Positions 17,361 through 26,385 of a stretch of 64,000 bases of DNA are shown piece by piece. Source of the DNA: Bacteroidota bacterium (lineage in GTDB: Bacteria > Bacteroidota > Bacteroidia > Flavobacteriales > Weeksellaceae); the NCBI GenBank assembly GCA_023394415.1, contig JAEXAR010000043.1, positions 62,001 through 126,000 on the forward strand, written 5' to 3'. The notes beneath the pieces were generated by a model that was given only the letters and a program-made list of their open reading frames with translations, was not told where the DNA came from and made no database searches. The stretch's first letter is position 1, and every line of letters starts with the position of its first letter. The position numbers and the translations under genes were made by a program.

Positions 17361-18725
17361 TTATTCTACTTCTTCAAAAAACTTTTTAACGCTTTCCATA
17401 ATCTTCTGGCCAATAGTAAGTTTGTTTCTTCTTTTGGCTTCAGAAGTTTCTACAATCGTTGGCTCTTCATTTTGAATTGATGCATCAATTTCAGAGTTTA
17501 CTTTTTCAACAGCAGGTTGTTCAGAAATTACTTCTTCCTCTTCATTTACTGAGGTTTTCTTATCTCTAATTTTCAAACTTTCCATTAAAAGACCAATTGC
17601 TGTGGCAAATTCAGGCCCTTTCAAAAATTGGTTTTTATCGTTTGAAATATACTCGTTGGCATAACCTAATCTGCTGTCGAAACCGGTAGTATAATTCGCT
17701 AACTGGCGAATGTGTTTTAAATTGGAACCACCACCTGTAAGTACGATCCCTGCAATAAGTTTCTTCTTTTGTTCAAATGCTCCGTATGCTTTTAATTCTG
17801 TATTTACCATTTCCAGAATTTCTTCTACGCGTGCATTGATGACCTGCGCCAAAGTTTTTAGAGAAATCTCTTTATCTTGACGTCCGTGGAGACCAGGAAT
17901 TGTAACAAACGTGCTGTCTTTTTCCATTTCAGGAACGGCAGAACCGAATTTTACCTTCAGTTGCTCCGCATGTTTTTCGATGATGGAACATCCTTCTTTG
18001 ATGTCGTCGGTAATAATTCCGCCACCATAAGGGATGACACAAGTGTGACGAATAATATTGTCTTTGAAAATCGCAATATCCGTAGTACCACCACCTATAT
18101 CAACAATGGCAACACCTGCTTCTTTTTCTTCCTTGGTAAGAACAGCTTCTGAAGACGCCAAAGGTTCCAAAGTAAGGGCTTCCATCTCAAGGCCAGCTTC
18201 ACGAACGCATCTTGCAATATTTCTAATGCTTCCCATTTGCCCAACAACAACGTGGAAGTTGGCTTCCAAACGCTTGCCGTGCATACCAATAGGTTCCTGA
18301 ATTTCACCTTCAGAATCTACTTTATATTCCTGTGGAAGAACGTGGATGATTTCTTCGCCAGGAAGCATTACTAATTTTTTTACCTGATCTTTTAAAGCTT
18401 CAATATCATCTTCGCTGATAAATTTATCCGGATTTTCACGCATAATGTAATCCGAATGCTGAAGAGAGCGAATGTGCTTACCTGCGATACCAACCGTAAC
18501 CTTGTGAATAGGTACACCTGCACTTTTCTGCGCTTCTTCTACAGCACTTTTGATAGAGCTTATCGTCTGCGAAATATTGTTCACAATTCCTTTGTGAACG
18601 CCGAGGCTTTTCGCTTTGCCGAGCCCAAGAACTTCAATTTTTCCGTGGCTGTTTCGGCGGCCGACAATGGCGACAATCTTGGTTGTCCCAATATCTAGTC
18701 CTACTGAATACTCTTGATTTTCCAT
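17361..18725 (-). CDS. ftsA: Cell division protein FtsA
   Basis: 454 residues of the actin/Hsp70 ATPase fold. FtsA anchors FtsZ to the membrane and recruits later division proteins. Visible motifs are VGLDIGTTKIVAIVG (phosphate 1), the 1C-domain region with HVLPQEYKVDSEGEIQEPIGM, VAIVDIGGGTTDIAIFKD (phosphate 2) and GIVLTGGGSNLKHI (adenosine). The C-terminal end carries a probable amphipathic membrane-targeting helix (LTIGQKIMESVKKFFEEVE). It sits between ftsQ (23 nt) and ftsZ (15 nt), so co-transcription is near certain. Confidence 0.97.
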   Translation of the reverse strand: MENQEYSVGLDIGTTKIVAIVGRRNSHGKIEVLGLGKAKSLGVHKGIVNNISQTISSIKSAVEEAQKSAGVPIHKVTVGIAGKHIRSLQHSDYIMRENPDKFISEDDIEALKDQVKKLVMLPGEEIIHVLPQEYKVDSEGEIQEPIGMHGKRLEANFHVVVGQMGSIRNIARCVREAGLEMEALTLEPLASSEAVLTKEEKEAGVAIVDIGGGTTDIAIFKDNIIRHTCVIPYGGGIITDDIKEGCSIIEKHAEQLKVKFGSAVPEMEKDSTFVTIPGLHGRQDKEISLKTLAQVINARVEEILEMVNTELKAYGAFEQKKKLIAGIVLTGGGSNLKHIRQLANYTTGFDSRLGYANEYISNDKNQFLKGPEFATAIGLLMESLKIRDKKTSVNEEEEVISEQPAVEKVNSEIDASIQNEEPTIVETSEAKRRNKLTIGQKIMESVKKFFEEVE

Positions 18726-18748
18726 TTGTTTATGTCGATTTGATTTTT

Positions 18749-19681
18749 TTAATTCTTTCTATCTGTGCTTTTCTTTTCCTCTTTCTTTTTCTCTGTGACT
18801 TTTGGTTTTTCCTTCGGCTTAATTTCTGTTTTCTTTTCAGCCGGTTTCACAGCGTTATTTTTTGTGGCCTGTGCCAAAGCTTTTTTCCTTACCAATTCGG
18901 GAGCTTTATCAAATTCTTTTTTTCTTTGTGCAATAATGCTGTCGTTTTCTTTATAGTTGGGATTAAGCGTGGTAACAATCTGGTTTTCATATCTTACCGA
19001 AACTTTATCATATTTTTGCGGATCCTGATATACCAAAAATTTTTCTACAAAAGCTTTTAATCCTTTTACTTTAAATTCAATATTATCGAGGTCGCCAATT
19101 TCTACTGTGAAGTTTCCTTCACTCGTCAGTAAATTGTAGCTTCCTTTTTCTTTTTTAATCCCGATGAAAAATTTTCTACTGAAGTCATCCTTGTTAATTT
19201 TATCAACCAACTCGGCCAATTTTACATATTCACTTCGCTTTACATCACCCATTACCAACATTGATGGATGCGAATAATTTTTTGAAATTTTAAACTCATT
19301 TCCTTTTCTGTCCACATAAAAATCCTGTCCATCCTTATTAAGTCTGAAAGCCGGAATTTTTTGTACGATATCCACATTCAGATTTCCATTCAGATTCAAA
19401 TAAACATTGGCGCTGTCTACTGAAGGAAAATTGTTCACTTCTTTTTCTAGTTTCGGAATATCAATATCGCCTATTCTTTTGGTTGGGTTTGACTTTTTAA
19501 TGAAATCTTTAACATCTTTTTCATCAATAAAATAAACTTTTTCCGAGTTTTGTGGATATACCATATTAACTGACACCCTCTCCATCGATGCGTTGTTGAA
19601 ACGCTTCAACGAAAAACTCAACAGAAACCCGAAAATGATTACTGTGCTAAGTATCTTTAATATTCTCCACTTATTTTTCAT
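18749..19681 (-). CDS. ftsQ: Cell division protein FtsQ
   Basis: 310 residues with one N-terminal membrane helix (ILKILSTVIIFGFLLSFSLKRF), a POTRA-type segment beginning VYFIDEKDVKDFIKKSN, and a periplasmic beta domain, which is the FtsQ/DivIB plan. The last ~60 residues are a highly charged Lys/Glu/Pro tail (EKKTEIKPKEKPKVTEKKKE), probably disordered. FtsQ links early and late divisome proteins (FtsB/FtsL). Its ATG overlaps the end of murC by 4 nt, so translation is likely coupled. The identification rests on topology and position more than on motifs. Confidence 0.9.
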   Translation of the reverse strand: MKNKWRILKILSTVIIFGFLLSFSLKRFNNASMERVSVNMVYPQNSEKVYFIDEKDVKDFIKKSNPTKRIGDIDIPKLEKEVNNFPSVDSANVYLNLNGNLNVDIVQKIPAFRLNKDGQDFYVDRKGNEFKISKNYSHPSMLVMGDVKRSEYVKLAELVDKINKDDFSRKFFIGIKKEKGSYNLLTSEGNFTVEIGDLDNIEFKVKGLKAFVEKFLVYQDPQKYDKVSVRYENQIVTTLNPNYKENDSIIAQRKKEFDKAPELVRKKALAQATKNNAVKPAEKKTEIKPKEKPKVTEKKKEEKKSTDRKN

Positions 19682-21048
19682 TCCTTTTTGTGTTGTTCAG
19701 ATTCTAACCATTCCACAATTGGGTCGTACAAAGTATCAATATTGCCGGCACCAACGGTGAGAAGGATATCAAAATCTTTTTCTTTTATCTTACCAAACGC
19801 TTCGCCTAAAGACGAAACTTCTTTTTTATGATGTTCTATTTTTTCCAAAAGCCAATCCGACGTAATTCCGGGAAAATTTTCCTGAAGTTCGCGTGCCGGA
19901 TAAATGTCTAAAAGCAATAATTCATCGCTGTTCTCTAAACTTTTTGCAAATCCATCTGCAAAATCCTTCGTTCTGCTGAATAAATGTGGCTGAAATGCTA
20001 CCAAAAGTTTTTTATTAGGATAAAATGTTCTGATAGAGCCTATTACAGCATTTAATTCTGTTGGATGATGTGCGTAATCGTCGATATAAATCTTTCCGTT
20101 ACCAAAATGGTTAATGGTATAGCGTCTTTTAATGCCTTTAAAAGATTTGATACCTTTCTGAAGCGTCTCAAAATCAACCCCAATATTATTTAACATTGCA
20201 ATGGCAGCCGTTGCATTTTCCACATTATGAATTCCTGGAATATTCCATTCAAAAGGAATGGTTTCGTTTCCATAATGAAAATCGAAATGCATTAATCCAT
20301 CTTCAACACGCAGGTTATCGGAGTAATAATCTGCTTTTTCATTCACTGCATATGTTTTGCTTGCTCTGCCAATATCAATGCCTTTTCTTACAAAAAGTTG
20401 ATAGTTATTAGGAACTAAAGCTGCAAATTCATTAAATCCTTTTTCGATTGTGGCAACATCTCCATAAATATCCAAATGATCGGCATCGTTAGATGTGATA
20501 ATCGCCCAATCCGGAGATAAATTCAGAAAGCTTCTATCATATTCATCCGCTTCCAAAACGGAATATTGGTTTCCGTTATAAAGGAAATTAGATTTAAAAT
20601 TTTCTGAAATTCCACCCAAGAAACAAGAGAACGGCAAATTTGCTTCTTTGCAAAGATGCGCCACCAAAGTAGATGTCGTTGTTTTTCCGTGAGTTCCGGC
20701 AATGGCAATACATTCTGTATTTTCGGTGATTAATCCCAGCACTTTTGCTCTTTTTAAAACGGTAAATTCGTTCTGATTGAAATAATCAAGAATACCCAAT
20801 ACCTTTATTGCAGGAGTATAAATAACAAGCGTGGTTTCTTTATCGAGAGCAGTAACTCTTTCATCCAATTGATCTTCAAAAACAATATCAATACCTTCGG
20901 AAAGCAGAGCAGAAGTGAGTTTGGTTTCCGTCTTATCATAACCAAAAACATTCTTGCCGGAAGCGTGGAAATAACGTGCTAAAGCACTCATCCCAATACC
21001 ACCGATGCCAACGAAATAGAAGTTTTGATATGTGTTTAAAGGTTTCAT
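19678..21048 (-). CDS. murC: UDP-N-acetylmuramate--L-alanine ligase MurC
   Basis: 456 residues. It adds L-alanine to UDP-MurNAc in the cytoplasm. The N-terminal YFVGIGGIGMSALARYFH is the UDP-binding start of MurC, the ATP loop is CIAIAGTHGKTTTSTLV, and EADEYDRSFLNLSPDWAIITSNDADHLDIYG carries the Mg and ammonium-site residues. DDYAHHPTELNAVI is diagnostic for MurC. The 3' end overlaps ftsQ by 4 nt. Upstream, between murG and murC, lie a heptamer tract and a TTCAGAATGACA repeat within a 93-bp gap. Confidence 0.97.
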   Translation of the reverse strand: MKPLNTYQNFYFVGIGGIGMSALARYFHASGKNVFGYDKTETKLTSALLSEGIDIVFEDQLDERVTALDKETTLVIYTPAIKVLGILDYFNQNEFTVLKRAKVLGLITENTECIAIAGTHGKTTTSTLVAHLCKEANLPFSCFLGGISENFKSNFLYNGNQYSVLEADEYDRSFLNLSPDWAIITSNDADHLDIYGDVATIEKGFNEFAALVPNNYQLFVRKGIDIGRASKTYAVNEKADYYSDNLRVEDGLMHFDFHYGNETIPFEWNIPGIHNVENATAAIAMLNNIGVDFETLQKGIKSFKGIKRRYTINHFGNGKIYIDDYAHHPTELNAVIGSIRTFYPNKKLLVAFQPHLFSRTKDFADGFAKSLENSDELLLLDIYPARELQENFPGITSDWLLEKIEHHKKEVSSLGEAFGKIKEKDFDILLTVGAGNIDTLYDPIVEWLESEQHKKE

Positions 21049-21054
21049 TTTTTT

Positions 21055-21116
21055 GTTTAAAGTCTAAAGTTTGATGTTGAGATTCTTCATTTCACTTTGT
21101 TCCATTCAGAATGACA
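21055..21116. repeat. Heptamer tract plus TTCAGAATGACA repeat between murG and murC
   Basis: Heptamer units GTTTAAA, GTCTAAA, GTTTGAT, GTTGAGA (21055-21082) run into GATTCTTCAT ... TTCAGAATGACAG (21081-21116). Both words recur in other intergenic gaps of the window. Confidence 0.55.
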
Positions 21117-21141
21117 GTACATTTTTCAAATTATCTCATTT

Positions 21142-22281
21142 TCAAATTTTCAAATTCTTTAATATTTCATCTACAATTTCTTTTGCGGCGTTTGGTTTTG
21201 CGAAGAATTTCAGATTGTCTGACATTTCATTTTGCAGGCTTACGTTTTCTGTAATTTCCATTAAGGTATTCCAGAATTTTTCATTCATTTCTGAATCTTT
21301 TACCATTCTTGCAGCGTTTTTTTTAAACAAACTCATCGCATTCACTGTTTGATGATCTTCTGCTGCAAATGGAAACGGAACCAAAAGCACCGGTTTTTGT
21401 GCCACTGCCAATTCTGAAATTGCAATTGCTCCGGCCCTGGAAACAATTACATCTGCTGCAGAATAAGCCAATTCCATATTTTTGATAAACTCCATAATCT
21501 GCAGGTTTTTATTCTGCTGAGCTTCGGTTTCTTTCAGAATATTTTGGTAATCCGTTTTTCCGGTTTGCCAAATAAGCTGATAATCTTTTTGTAAAATTTT
21601 ATCTAAATTATTCTTCCACCCGTTATTTAAAGTTCTTGAACCTAAAGAACCACCAACAGAAAGTATGGTGAGTTTATCAGGATCCAAGCCCAGTTTTTCC
21701 TTTGCTGTTTTAGAGTCTATCAATCCATCCACAATATTCTGCCGAATTGGATTTCCCAAAAACTTTATTTTATCTGCCGGAAAACCGTCCACATTAGGGA
21801 AAGCGGTAAATACAGCTTTAGCTTTTTTGCTCAATATTTTATTAGTAACTCCTGCGTGTGCATTTTGCTCCTGAATGAATGTCGGAACTCCTGCGCTTGC
21901 TGCAGCGTATAATGCAGGACCACTTGCAAAACCGCCGGTTCCCACAGCAAAATCCGGTTTGAATGTTTTAACCAAATTTTTAGCCTTCATCACACTTCCC
22001 AAAAGTTTGAAAGACAGTTTGAAATTGGAAAGCAAATTCCCCCTATCGAAGCCCGCAATGTTCAGTCCTTCAATCTTATAGCCGGATTGTGGAACTTTGT
22101 CCATTTCCATTTTTCCGTTGGCTCCAATGAACAAAAATTCAGCATCCGGAAACCTTTTTTTGATTTCGTCTGCTATTGCAACCGCCGGAAAGATGTGTCC
22201 ACCAGTTCCACCGCCACTCATTAAAATGCGAATAGCTTTTGGCTTTTGACTTCCTGCTTGTATATTTTGCTTTTTATTCAT
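21142..22281 (-). CDS. murG: UDP-GlcNAc:lipid I N-acetylglucosaminyltransferase MurG
   Basis: 379 residues, GT-B fold glycosyltransferase that makes lipid II from lipid I at the inner face of the membrane. ILMSGGGTGGHIFPAVAIADE is the N-terminal glycine-rich loop, AVGTGGFASGPALYAAASAGVPTFIQEQNAHAGVTN is the central acceptor region, and SVGGSLGSRTLN, SRAGAIAISELAVAQKPVLLVPFPFAAEDHQ belong to the UDP-GlcNAc domain. About 15 polar residues (KKQNIQAGSQKPKA) precede the first strand, so the true start could be slightly downstream, but no better ATG is evident. Confidence 0.97.
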   Translation of the reverse strand: MNKKQNIQAGSQKPKAIRILMSGGGTGGHIFPAVAIADEIKKRFPDAEFLFIGANGKMEMDKVPQSGYKIEGLNIAGFDRGNLLSNFKLSFKLLGSVMKAKNLVKTFKPDFAVGTGGFASGPALYAAASAGVPTFIQEQNAHAGVTNKILSKKAKAVFTAFPNVDGFPADKIKFLGNPIRQNIVDGLIDSKTAKEKLGLDPDKLTILSVGGSLGSRTLNNGWKNNLDKILQKDYQLIWQTGKTDYQNILKETEAQQNKNLQIMEFIKNMELAYSAADVIVSRAGAIAISELAVAQKPVLLVPFPFAAEDHQTVNAMSLFKKNAARMVKDSEMNEKFWNTLMEITENVSLQNEMSDNLKFFAKPNAAKEIVDEILKNLKI

Positions 22282-22395
22282 TCTTTTCCGTAAGTTTCAC
22301 ATACGGCTTTTGATATTAAACCCTTCGAGTTTTTTAATTTCTTAATTATTATTTACGCATCAAGACTTCCATCCTCCAACACCCAACTTCCCACT

Positions 22396-23643
22396 TTATG
22401 CAATATCGTTAATCTCTTCTATACTTTGTTTTTTACCCATTCCTTCTTCGTCATAAACTTGAATTCTTGAGCTCACATTCAATACAATTCCCAATTGAAA
22501 ATAGGTTACCAACATCGATGTTCCTCCGTAACTTATCAATGGTAAAGGTTGTCCTGTAACAGGAATTAAATTAACTGCAACCGCAATATTTACTGCTAAT
22601 TGCACGAAAATCATCAGCCCCATTGCTAAAACCAGTAACGAGCCAAAAAACGCGGGCATTTTACTGGCAATCATTACAATACGGATGATCATAATCAAAT
22701 AAAGCGTTATGAGGAAAAATGCTCCTATAAAACCATATTCTTCAACAATAATGGCAAAAATAAAATCGGATGCTGATTGTGGAAGCATCTGTTTTAAAGC
22801 ACTTTTTCCTGGTCCCATTCCTGAAATTCCGCCGTGTACAATAGCGGCTTTTGCCTGCATTACTTGGTAGTTTTTGGCTTTCATGGCTTCTGTTTCCATT
22901 TCAGAAGCATTATTGTTGGTTTTAGAAGTCGTAAAGGTTTCGATACGGCTCATCCAAGTATGAACACGGTTTCCACCAATCATATTGGTATTTAAGGCAA
23001 CTAAAATAAACAGGACACCTGCAACTACAGCAGTGGATATAAATCCTGCAACGTATTTCCAATTGAGTTGACCGATGACTAAAACAGCAATGGAAACCAT
23101 CATTATCATCAATGCCGTAGAACCATTATCTTTCGCTACCAAAATGAAAACCAAAAGAATTGGGCCGAAAATGTAGAGTATATTTTCAATAGGAAGTCTT
23201 TCCCTGTTGATTTTTTTAGTTAAATACCTGCACAGATAAATGATAAGCATTAAATAAGCAAATGATGAAGGCTGAAACGAGAACGGTGTCCCCGGAATTT
23301 TCAGCCATCGAGAAGCACTGGCTCCATCAATCTGCTGTCCCGAAAACATCGTAATTACTAACAATATCACAGAAAAACCAAGTAAAATAGTGCTTAATTT
23401 TCCGATGTGCTCATATTTCACAAAACCAACAGCACGCATTACACCAAGTCCAAGCAGTACAAAGAACATATGCTTCATCAGGTGTCCTGTTGTAGTACCG
23501 GTATTCACGATGTACTCCAAGTTTGAGGATGCGGAGTATACCGGGAAAATAGAAAATGCAGAAATCAAAATGATGGTCATCCAAAGAACTTTATCGCCCT
23601 TCAGATATTCAAATTTGCTTTCTTCTGTGTACTGTTCGCTCAT
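22396..23643 (-). CDS. ftsW: Lipid II polymerase / division protein FtsW
   Basis: 415 residues with about ten membrane helices (SEDS family). FtsW polymerises septal glycan together with the transpeptidase FtsI. Family motifs seen are GASRWLKIPGTPFSFQPSSFAYLML and LPQSASDFIFAIIVEEYGFIGAF, and PVTGQPLPLISYGGTSML near the C-terminus. A long periplasmic loop between helices 7 and 8 (NTNMIGGNRVHTWMSRIETF through GPGKSALKQ) is present. It follows murD in the cluster after 45 nt. Confidence 0.95.
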   Translation of the reverse strand: MSEQYTEESKFEYLKGDKVLWMTIILISAFSIFPVYSASSNLEYIVNTGTTTGHLMKHMFFVLLGLGVMRAVGFVKYEHIGKLSTILLGFSVILLVITMFSGQQIDGASASRWLKIPGTPFSFQPSSFAYLMLIIYLCRYLTKKINRERLPIENILYIFGPILLVFILVAKDNGSTALMIMMVSIAVLVIGQLNWKYVAGFISTAVVAGVLFILVALNTNMIGGNRVHTWMSRIETFTTSKTNNNASEMETEAMKAKNYQVMQAKAAIVHGGISGMGPGKSALKQMLPQSASDFIFAIIVEEYGFIGAFFLITLYLIMIIRIVMIASKMPAFFGSLLVLAMGLMIFVQLAVNIAVAVNLIPVTGQPLPLISYGGTSMLVTYFQLGIVLNVSSRIQVYDEEGMGKKQSIEEINDIA

Positions 23644-23688
23644 CTTTAAAATGAATTATTAAAACATTTCCGGTTTAATAACTCTTAA

Positions 23689-25023
23689 TTACTTATTAAT
23701 TTTTAAAACTTCTTCTTTAAATTTCTCGCCTCGGTCTTCGTAGTTTTTGAACAAATCGAAACTTGCACAACACGGCGACAGAAGTACGGTTTCGCCTTTT
23801 TCAGCGATAGATTTGGAGATTTTTACGGCATCTGCCATACTCGACGTGTCATAAATAAACTCCTTTTTATCTCTAAAAAAATCTATAATTTTCTGATTAT
23901 CAACACCAAGACAAACAATAGCTTTTACTTTTTTCTTTACCAAATCTTCAATCTCAGTATAATCATTTCCTTTATCGGTTCCGCCAACAATCCAAACGGT
24001 GGGGGTTTTCATACTTTCCAGTGCAAAATAGCAGGCGTTTACGTTGGTCGCTTTACTATCGTTGATATATTTCACACCATCAATTTCAGCCACATTTTCT
24101 AACCTGTGTTCTACTGCCTGAAATGTCATCAATGAATTCCTAATGCTTTCATTGCTGATATTCAATATTTTACCCGCAATCGACGCCGCAAGACTGTTTG
24201 CCACATTATGTTTACCTACTAAAGATAAATCATCAATCTTCATCGAAAATTCTTCCTGTAGCTTTACAAAGATTTTATTTTCTGTGGCATAAGCTCCTTC
24301 TGAAACTTTCTCTTTCATTGAAAAAGGCAACATTTTAGCTTTAATTGCAAGTTTCTCCAAAAGATTCATACTCATTTCATCGTCTTTATTGTAGATGAAA
24401 AAATTGTCATTCTCTTGGTTTTCAGCAATTCTAAATTTTGCCAAAGCATATTCTTCGTAATTGTAATTGTACTGATCTAGATGATCCTGACTCAAATTCA
24501 ACAACAAAGAAATATAAGGTCTAAAGTTTTGAATATCATCTAATTGAAAAGAGCTCACTTCTAAAACATAGTAGTCGAAACTCTCGTCTGCAACCTGTTT
24601 TGCAAAGCTTTTTCCAATGTTTCCTCCCAATCCAACATTTAGGCCGTCATTCTTTAAAATATGATAAATGAGAGATGTTGTTGTGGTTTTTCCGTTGCTT
24701 CCTGTAATTGCTACAATTTTGGCGTTGGTAAACTCCGCAGCAAACTCAATTTCTGAAGAAAGACGGATGCCTTTCTGGTTGATTTTGAAAATGATATCTG
24801 CTTTTTTGGGAATTCCTGGGCTTTTCACAATCCAGTCTGCATTTAAAATTTTTTCTTCAGTGTGCATTCCCTCTTCGAATTCGATACCGTTTCCTATCAA
24901 CAACTGCTTATAGTTTTCACGAATCAAGCCTTTATCGGAAAGAAAAACATCCATTCCTTTCTTTTTGGCCAGAAGCGCAGCTCCGAAACCACTCTCTCCA
25001 CCTCCTAAAACTACAATTCTCAT
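23689..25023 (-). CDS. murD: UDP-N-acetylmuramoylalanine--D-glutamate ligase MurD
   Basis: 444 residues. It adds D-glutamate to UDP-MurNAc-L-Ala. The N-terminal MRIVVLGGGESGFGAALLAKKKG is the UDP-binding Rossmann start, VAITGSNGKTTTTSLIYHIL is the ATP loop, SLLLNLSQDHLDQYNYNYEEYALAK follows, and the C-terminal domain has VKYINDSKATNVNACYFALESM and TVLLSPCCASFDLFKNYEDRGEKF, characteristic of MurD. It is flanked by mraY (54 nt) and ftsW in the standard order. Confidence 0.97.
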   Translation of the reverse strand: MRIVVLGGGESGFGAALLAKKKGMDVFLSDKGLIRENYKQLLIGNGIEFEEGMHTEEKILNADWIVKSPGIPKKADIIFKINQKGIRLSSEIEFAAEFTNAKIVAITGSNGKTTTTSLIYHILKNDGLNVGLGGNIGKSFAKQVADESFDYYVLEVSSFQLDDIQNFRPYISLLLNLSQDHLDQYNYNYEEYALAKFRIAENQENDNFFIYNKDDEMSMNLLEKLAIKAKMLPFSMKEKVSEGAYATENKIFVKLQEEFSMKIDDLSLVGKHNVANSLAASIAGKILNISNESIRNSLMTFQAVEHRLENVAEIDGVKYINDSKATNVNACYFALESMKTPTVWIVGGTDKGNDYTEIEDLVKKKVKAIVCLGVDNQKIIDFFRDKKEFIYDTSSMADAVKISKSIAEKGETVLLSPCCASFDLFKNYEDRGEKFKEEVLKINK

Positions 25024-25077
25024 TTTTTTACTTTCTCTTTCTTTTACTTCTTTTTATATCGACTACTCAAGTTGTTT

Positions 25078-26319
25078 TTATCTCACTTTTAAAGTAATTA
25101 AGCAGATAATTGCCAACATCACTCCAATAATAATCATTCGGTTTACGATTTTGCTTTCGTGGTAACCGCTTTTTTGATAGTGATGGTGTAATGGTGACAT
25201 CTTGAATAACCTATTGTTCTGGGCATACTCTAACCCAAATTTTCTCTTCCTGAGTTTGAAAACTCCTACTTGGAGCATCACCGAAATATTCTCGATCAAA
25301 AATATCCCGCAAAGGACAGGAATTAGGAGTTCTTTTCTCAAAATAATTGCTAAAACCGCAATAACGCCTCCTAACATTAAACTTCCGGTGTCGCCCATAA
25401 AAACCTGTGCAGGATAGGTATTGTACCAAAAAAATCCTATAACCGCTCCTACCATTGCGACAGCAAAAATGGTGGTTTCACCCATATTGGGAAGGAACAT
25501 AATATTAAGATAATCCGCAAAAATGATGTTCCCAGAAACATAAGCAAAAAACGCCAAAGTGAGGAGTATAACGGCACTTGTACCAGCAGCAAGACCATCG
25601 ATTCCATCAGTAATATTTGCGCCATTTGATACGGCTGTTACAATAAAAATTACTAATGGTATGAATATCATCCACGCATTATCGTGTCTTTCTTTTTCGC
25701 CCATCCAAAACAGAACACCACTATAATCGAACTCGTTATTTTTTACAAAAGGGACTGTAGAAACCGTAGATTTTTCGGTAGGCATAAAATTTTGCTCAAC
25801 GTTATTACGGTTTATTACCTGTGCATCAGCATATTTTCTTTTTACCACAACATCGGGATGAAAATACATGGTGATACCTACAATTAAACCCAAACCAACC
25901 TGACCAATAACTTTGAATTTTCCGCTTAAACCATCTTTGTTTTTCTTGATTTTCTTTAAATAATCGTCTATAAAACCAATCGCTCCCATCCAAACTACAG
26001 AGATTAACAGCAATAGGATATAAACATTCAGCACTTTGGTAAAAAGCAAAACCGGAATGATGGTTGCCAAAATGATGATTAAACCTCCCATGGTTGGCGT
26101 CCCTTCTTTTTGCTTTTGTCCTTCTAAACCAAGATCTCTTACCAGCTCTCCCATTTGTCTGCGTCTCAAGAAATTGATGATTTTTTTACCATAAACCAAT
26201 GCAATTGCTAAAGACATCAAAACCGAAATTGCAGCTCTGAAAGAGATGTATCTCAAAAGATTAAGCCCCGGAATGTGAATTCCGTTTGCGGTAAGATATT
26301 CGTATAGATAGTATAACAT
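25078..26319 (-). CDS. mraY: Phospho-MurNAc-pentapeptide transferase MraY
   Basis: 413 residues with ten membrane helices. It transfers phospho-MurNAc-pentapeptide to undecaprenyl phosphate to form lipid I. KEGTPTMGGLIIILA, GAIGFIDDYLKKIKKNKDGLSGKFK (Mg-binding DD), NGANITDGIDGLAAGTSAV, FMGDTGSLMLGGVIAVLAI and FKMSPLHHHYQKSGYHESKIV are the full family set. It has the enlarged periplasmic loop after helix 4 (about 60 residues around NRNNVEQNFMPTEKSTVSTV) that Bacteroidota enzymes share. murF, often next to mraY in other phyla, is not here. Confidence 0.97.
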   Translation of the reverse strand: MLYYLYEYLTANGIHIPGLNLLRYISFRAAISVLMSLAIALVYGKKIINFLRRRQMGELVRDLGLEGQKQKEGTPTMGGLIIILATIIPVLLFTKVLNVYILLLLISVVWMGAIGFIDDYLKKIKKNKDGLSGKFKVIGQVGLGLIVGITMYFHPDVVVKRKYADAQVINRNNVEQNFMPTEKSTVSTVPFVKNNEFDYSGVLFWMGEKERHDNAWMIFIPLVIFIVTAVSNGANITDGIDGLAAGTSAVILLTLAFFAYVSGNIIFADYLNIMFLPNMGETTIFAVAMVGAVIGFFWYNTYPAQVFMGDTGSLMLGGVIAVLAIILRKELLIPVLCGIFLIENISVMLQVGVFKLRKRKFGLEYAQNNRLFKMSPLHHHYQKSGYHESKIVNRMIIIGVMLAIICLITLKVR

Positions 26320-26326
26320 ACTTTTT

Positions 26327-26374
26327 GTTTCAAGTTTTCAGGTTCCAAGGTTTTTCACTACGTTCAGAAAGACA
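26327..26374. repeat. Heptamer tract and TTCAGAAAGACA element upstream of mraY
   Basis: Units GTTTCAA, GTTTTCA, GGTTCCA, AGGTTTT (26327-26354), then TTTTTCACTACG and TTCAGAAAGACA up to 26374. The arrangement matches that at 21055-21116. Confidence 0.5.
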
Positions 26375-26385
26375 ATTGGAAACCG

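Noticed and set aside
16750..17475. 241-codon open frame on the plus strand opposite ftsZ/ftsA
   Set aside because: It is the antisense shadow of well-supported genes, with composition typical of such shadows (Pro, Thr, Ser-rich) and no family features.
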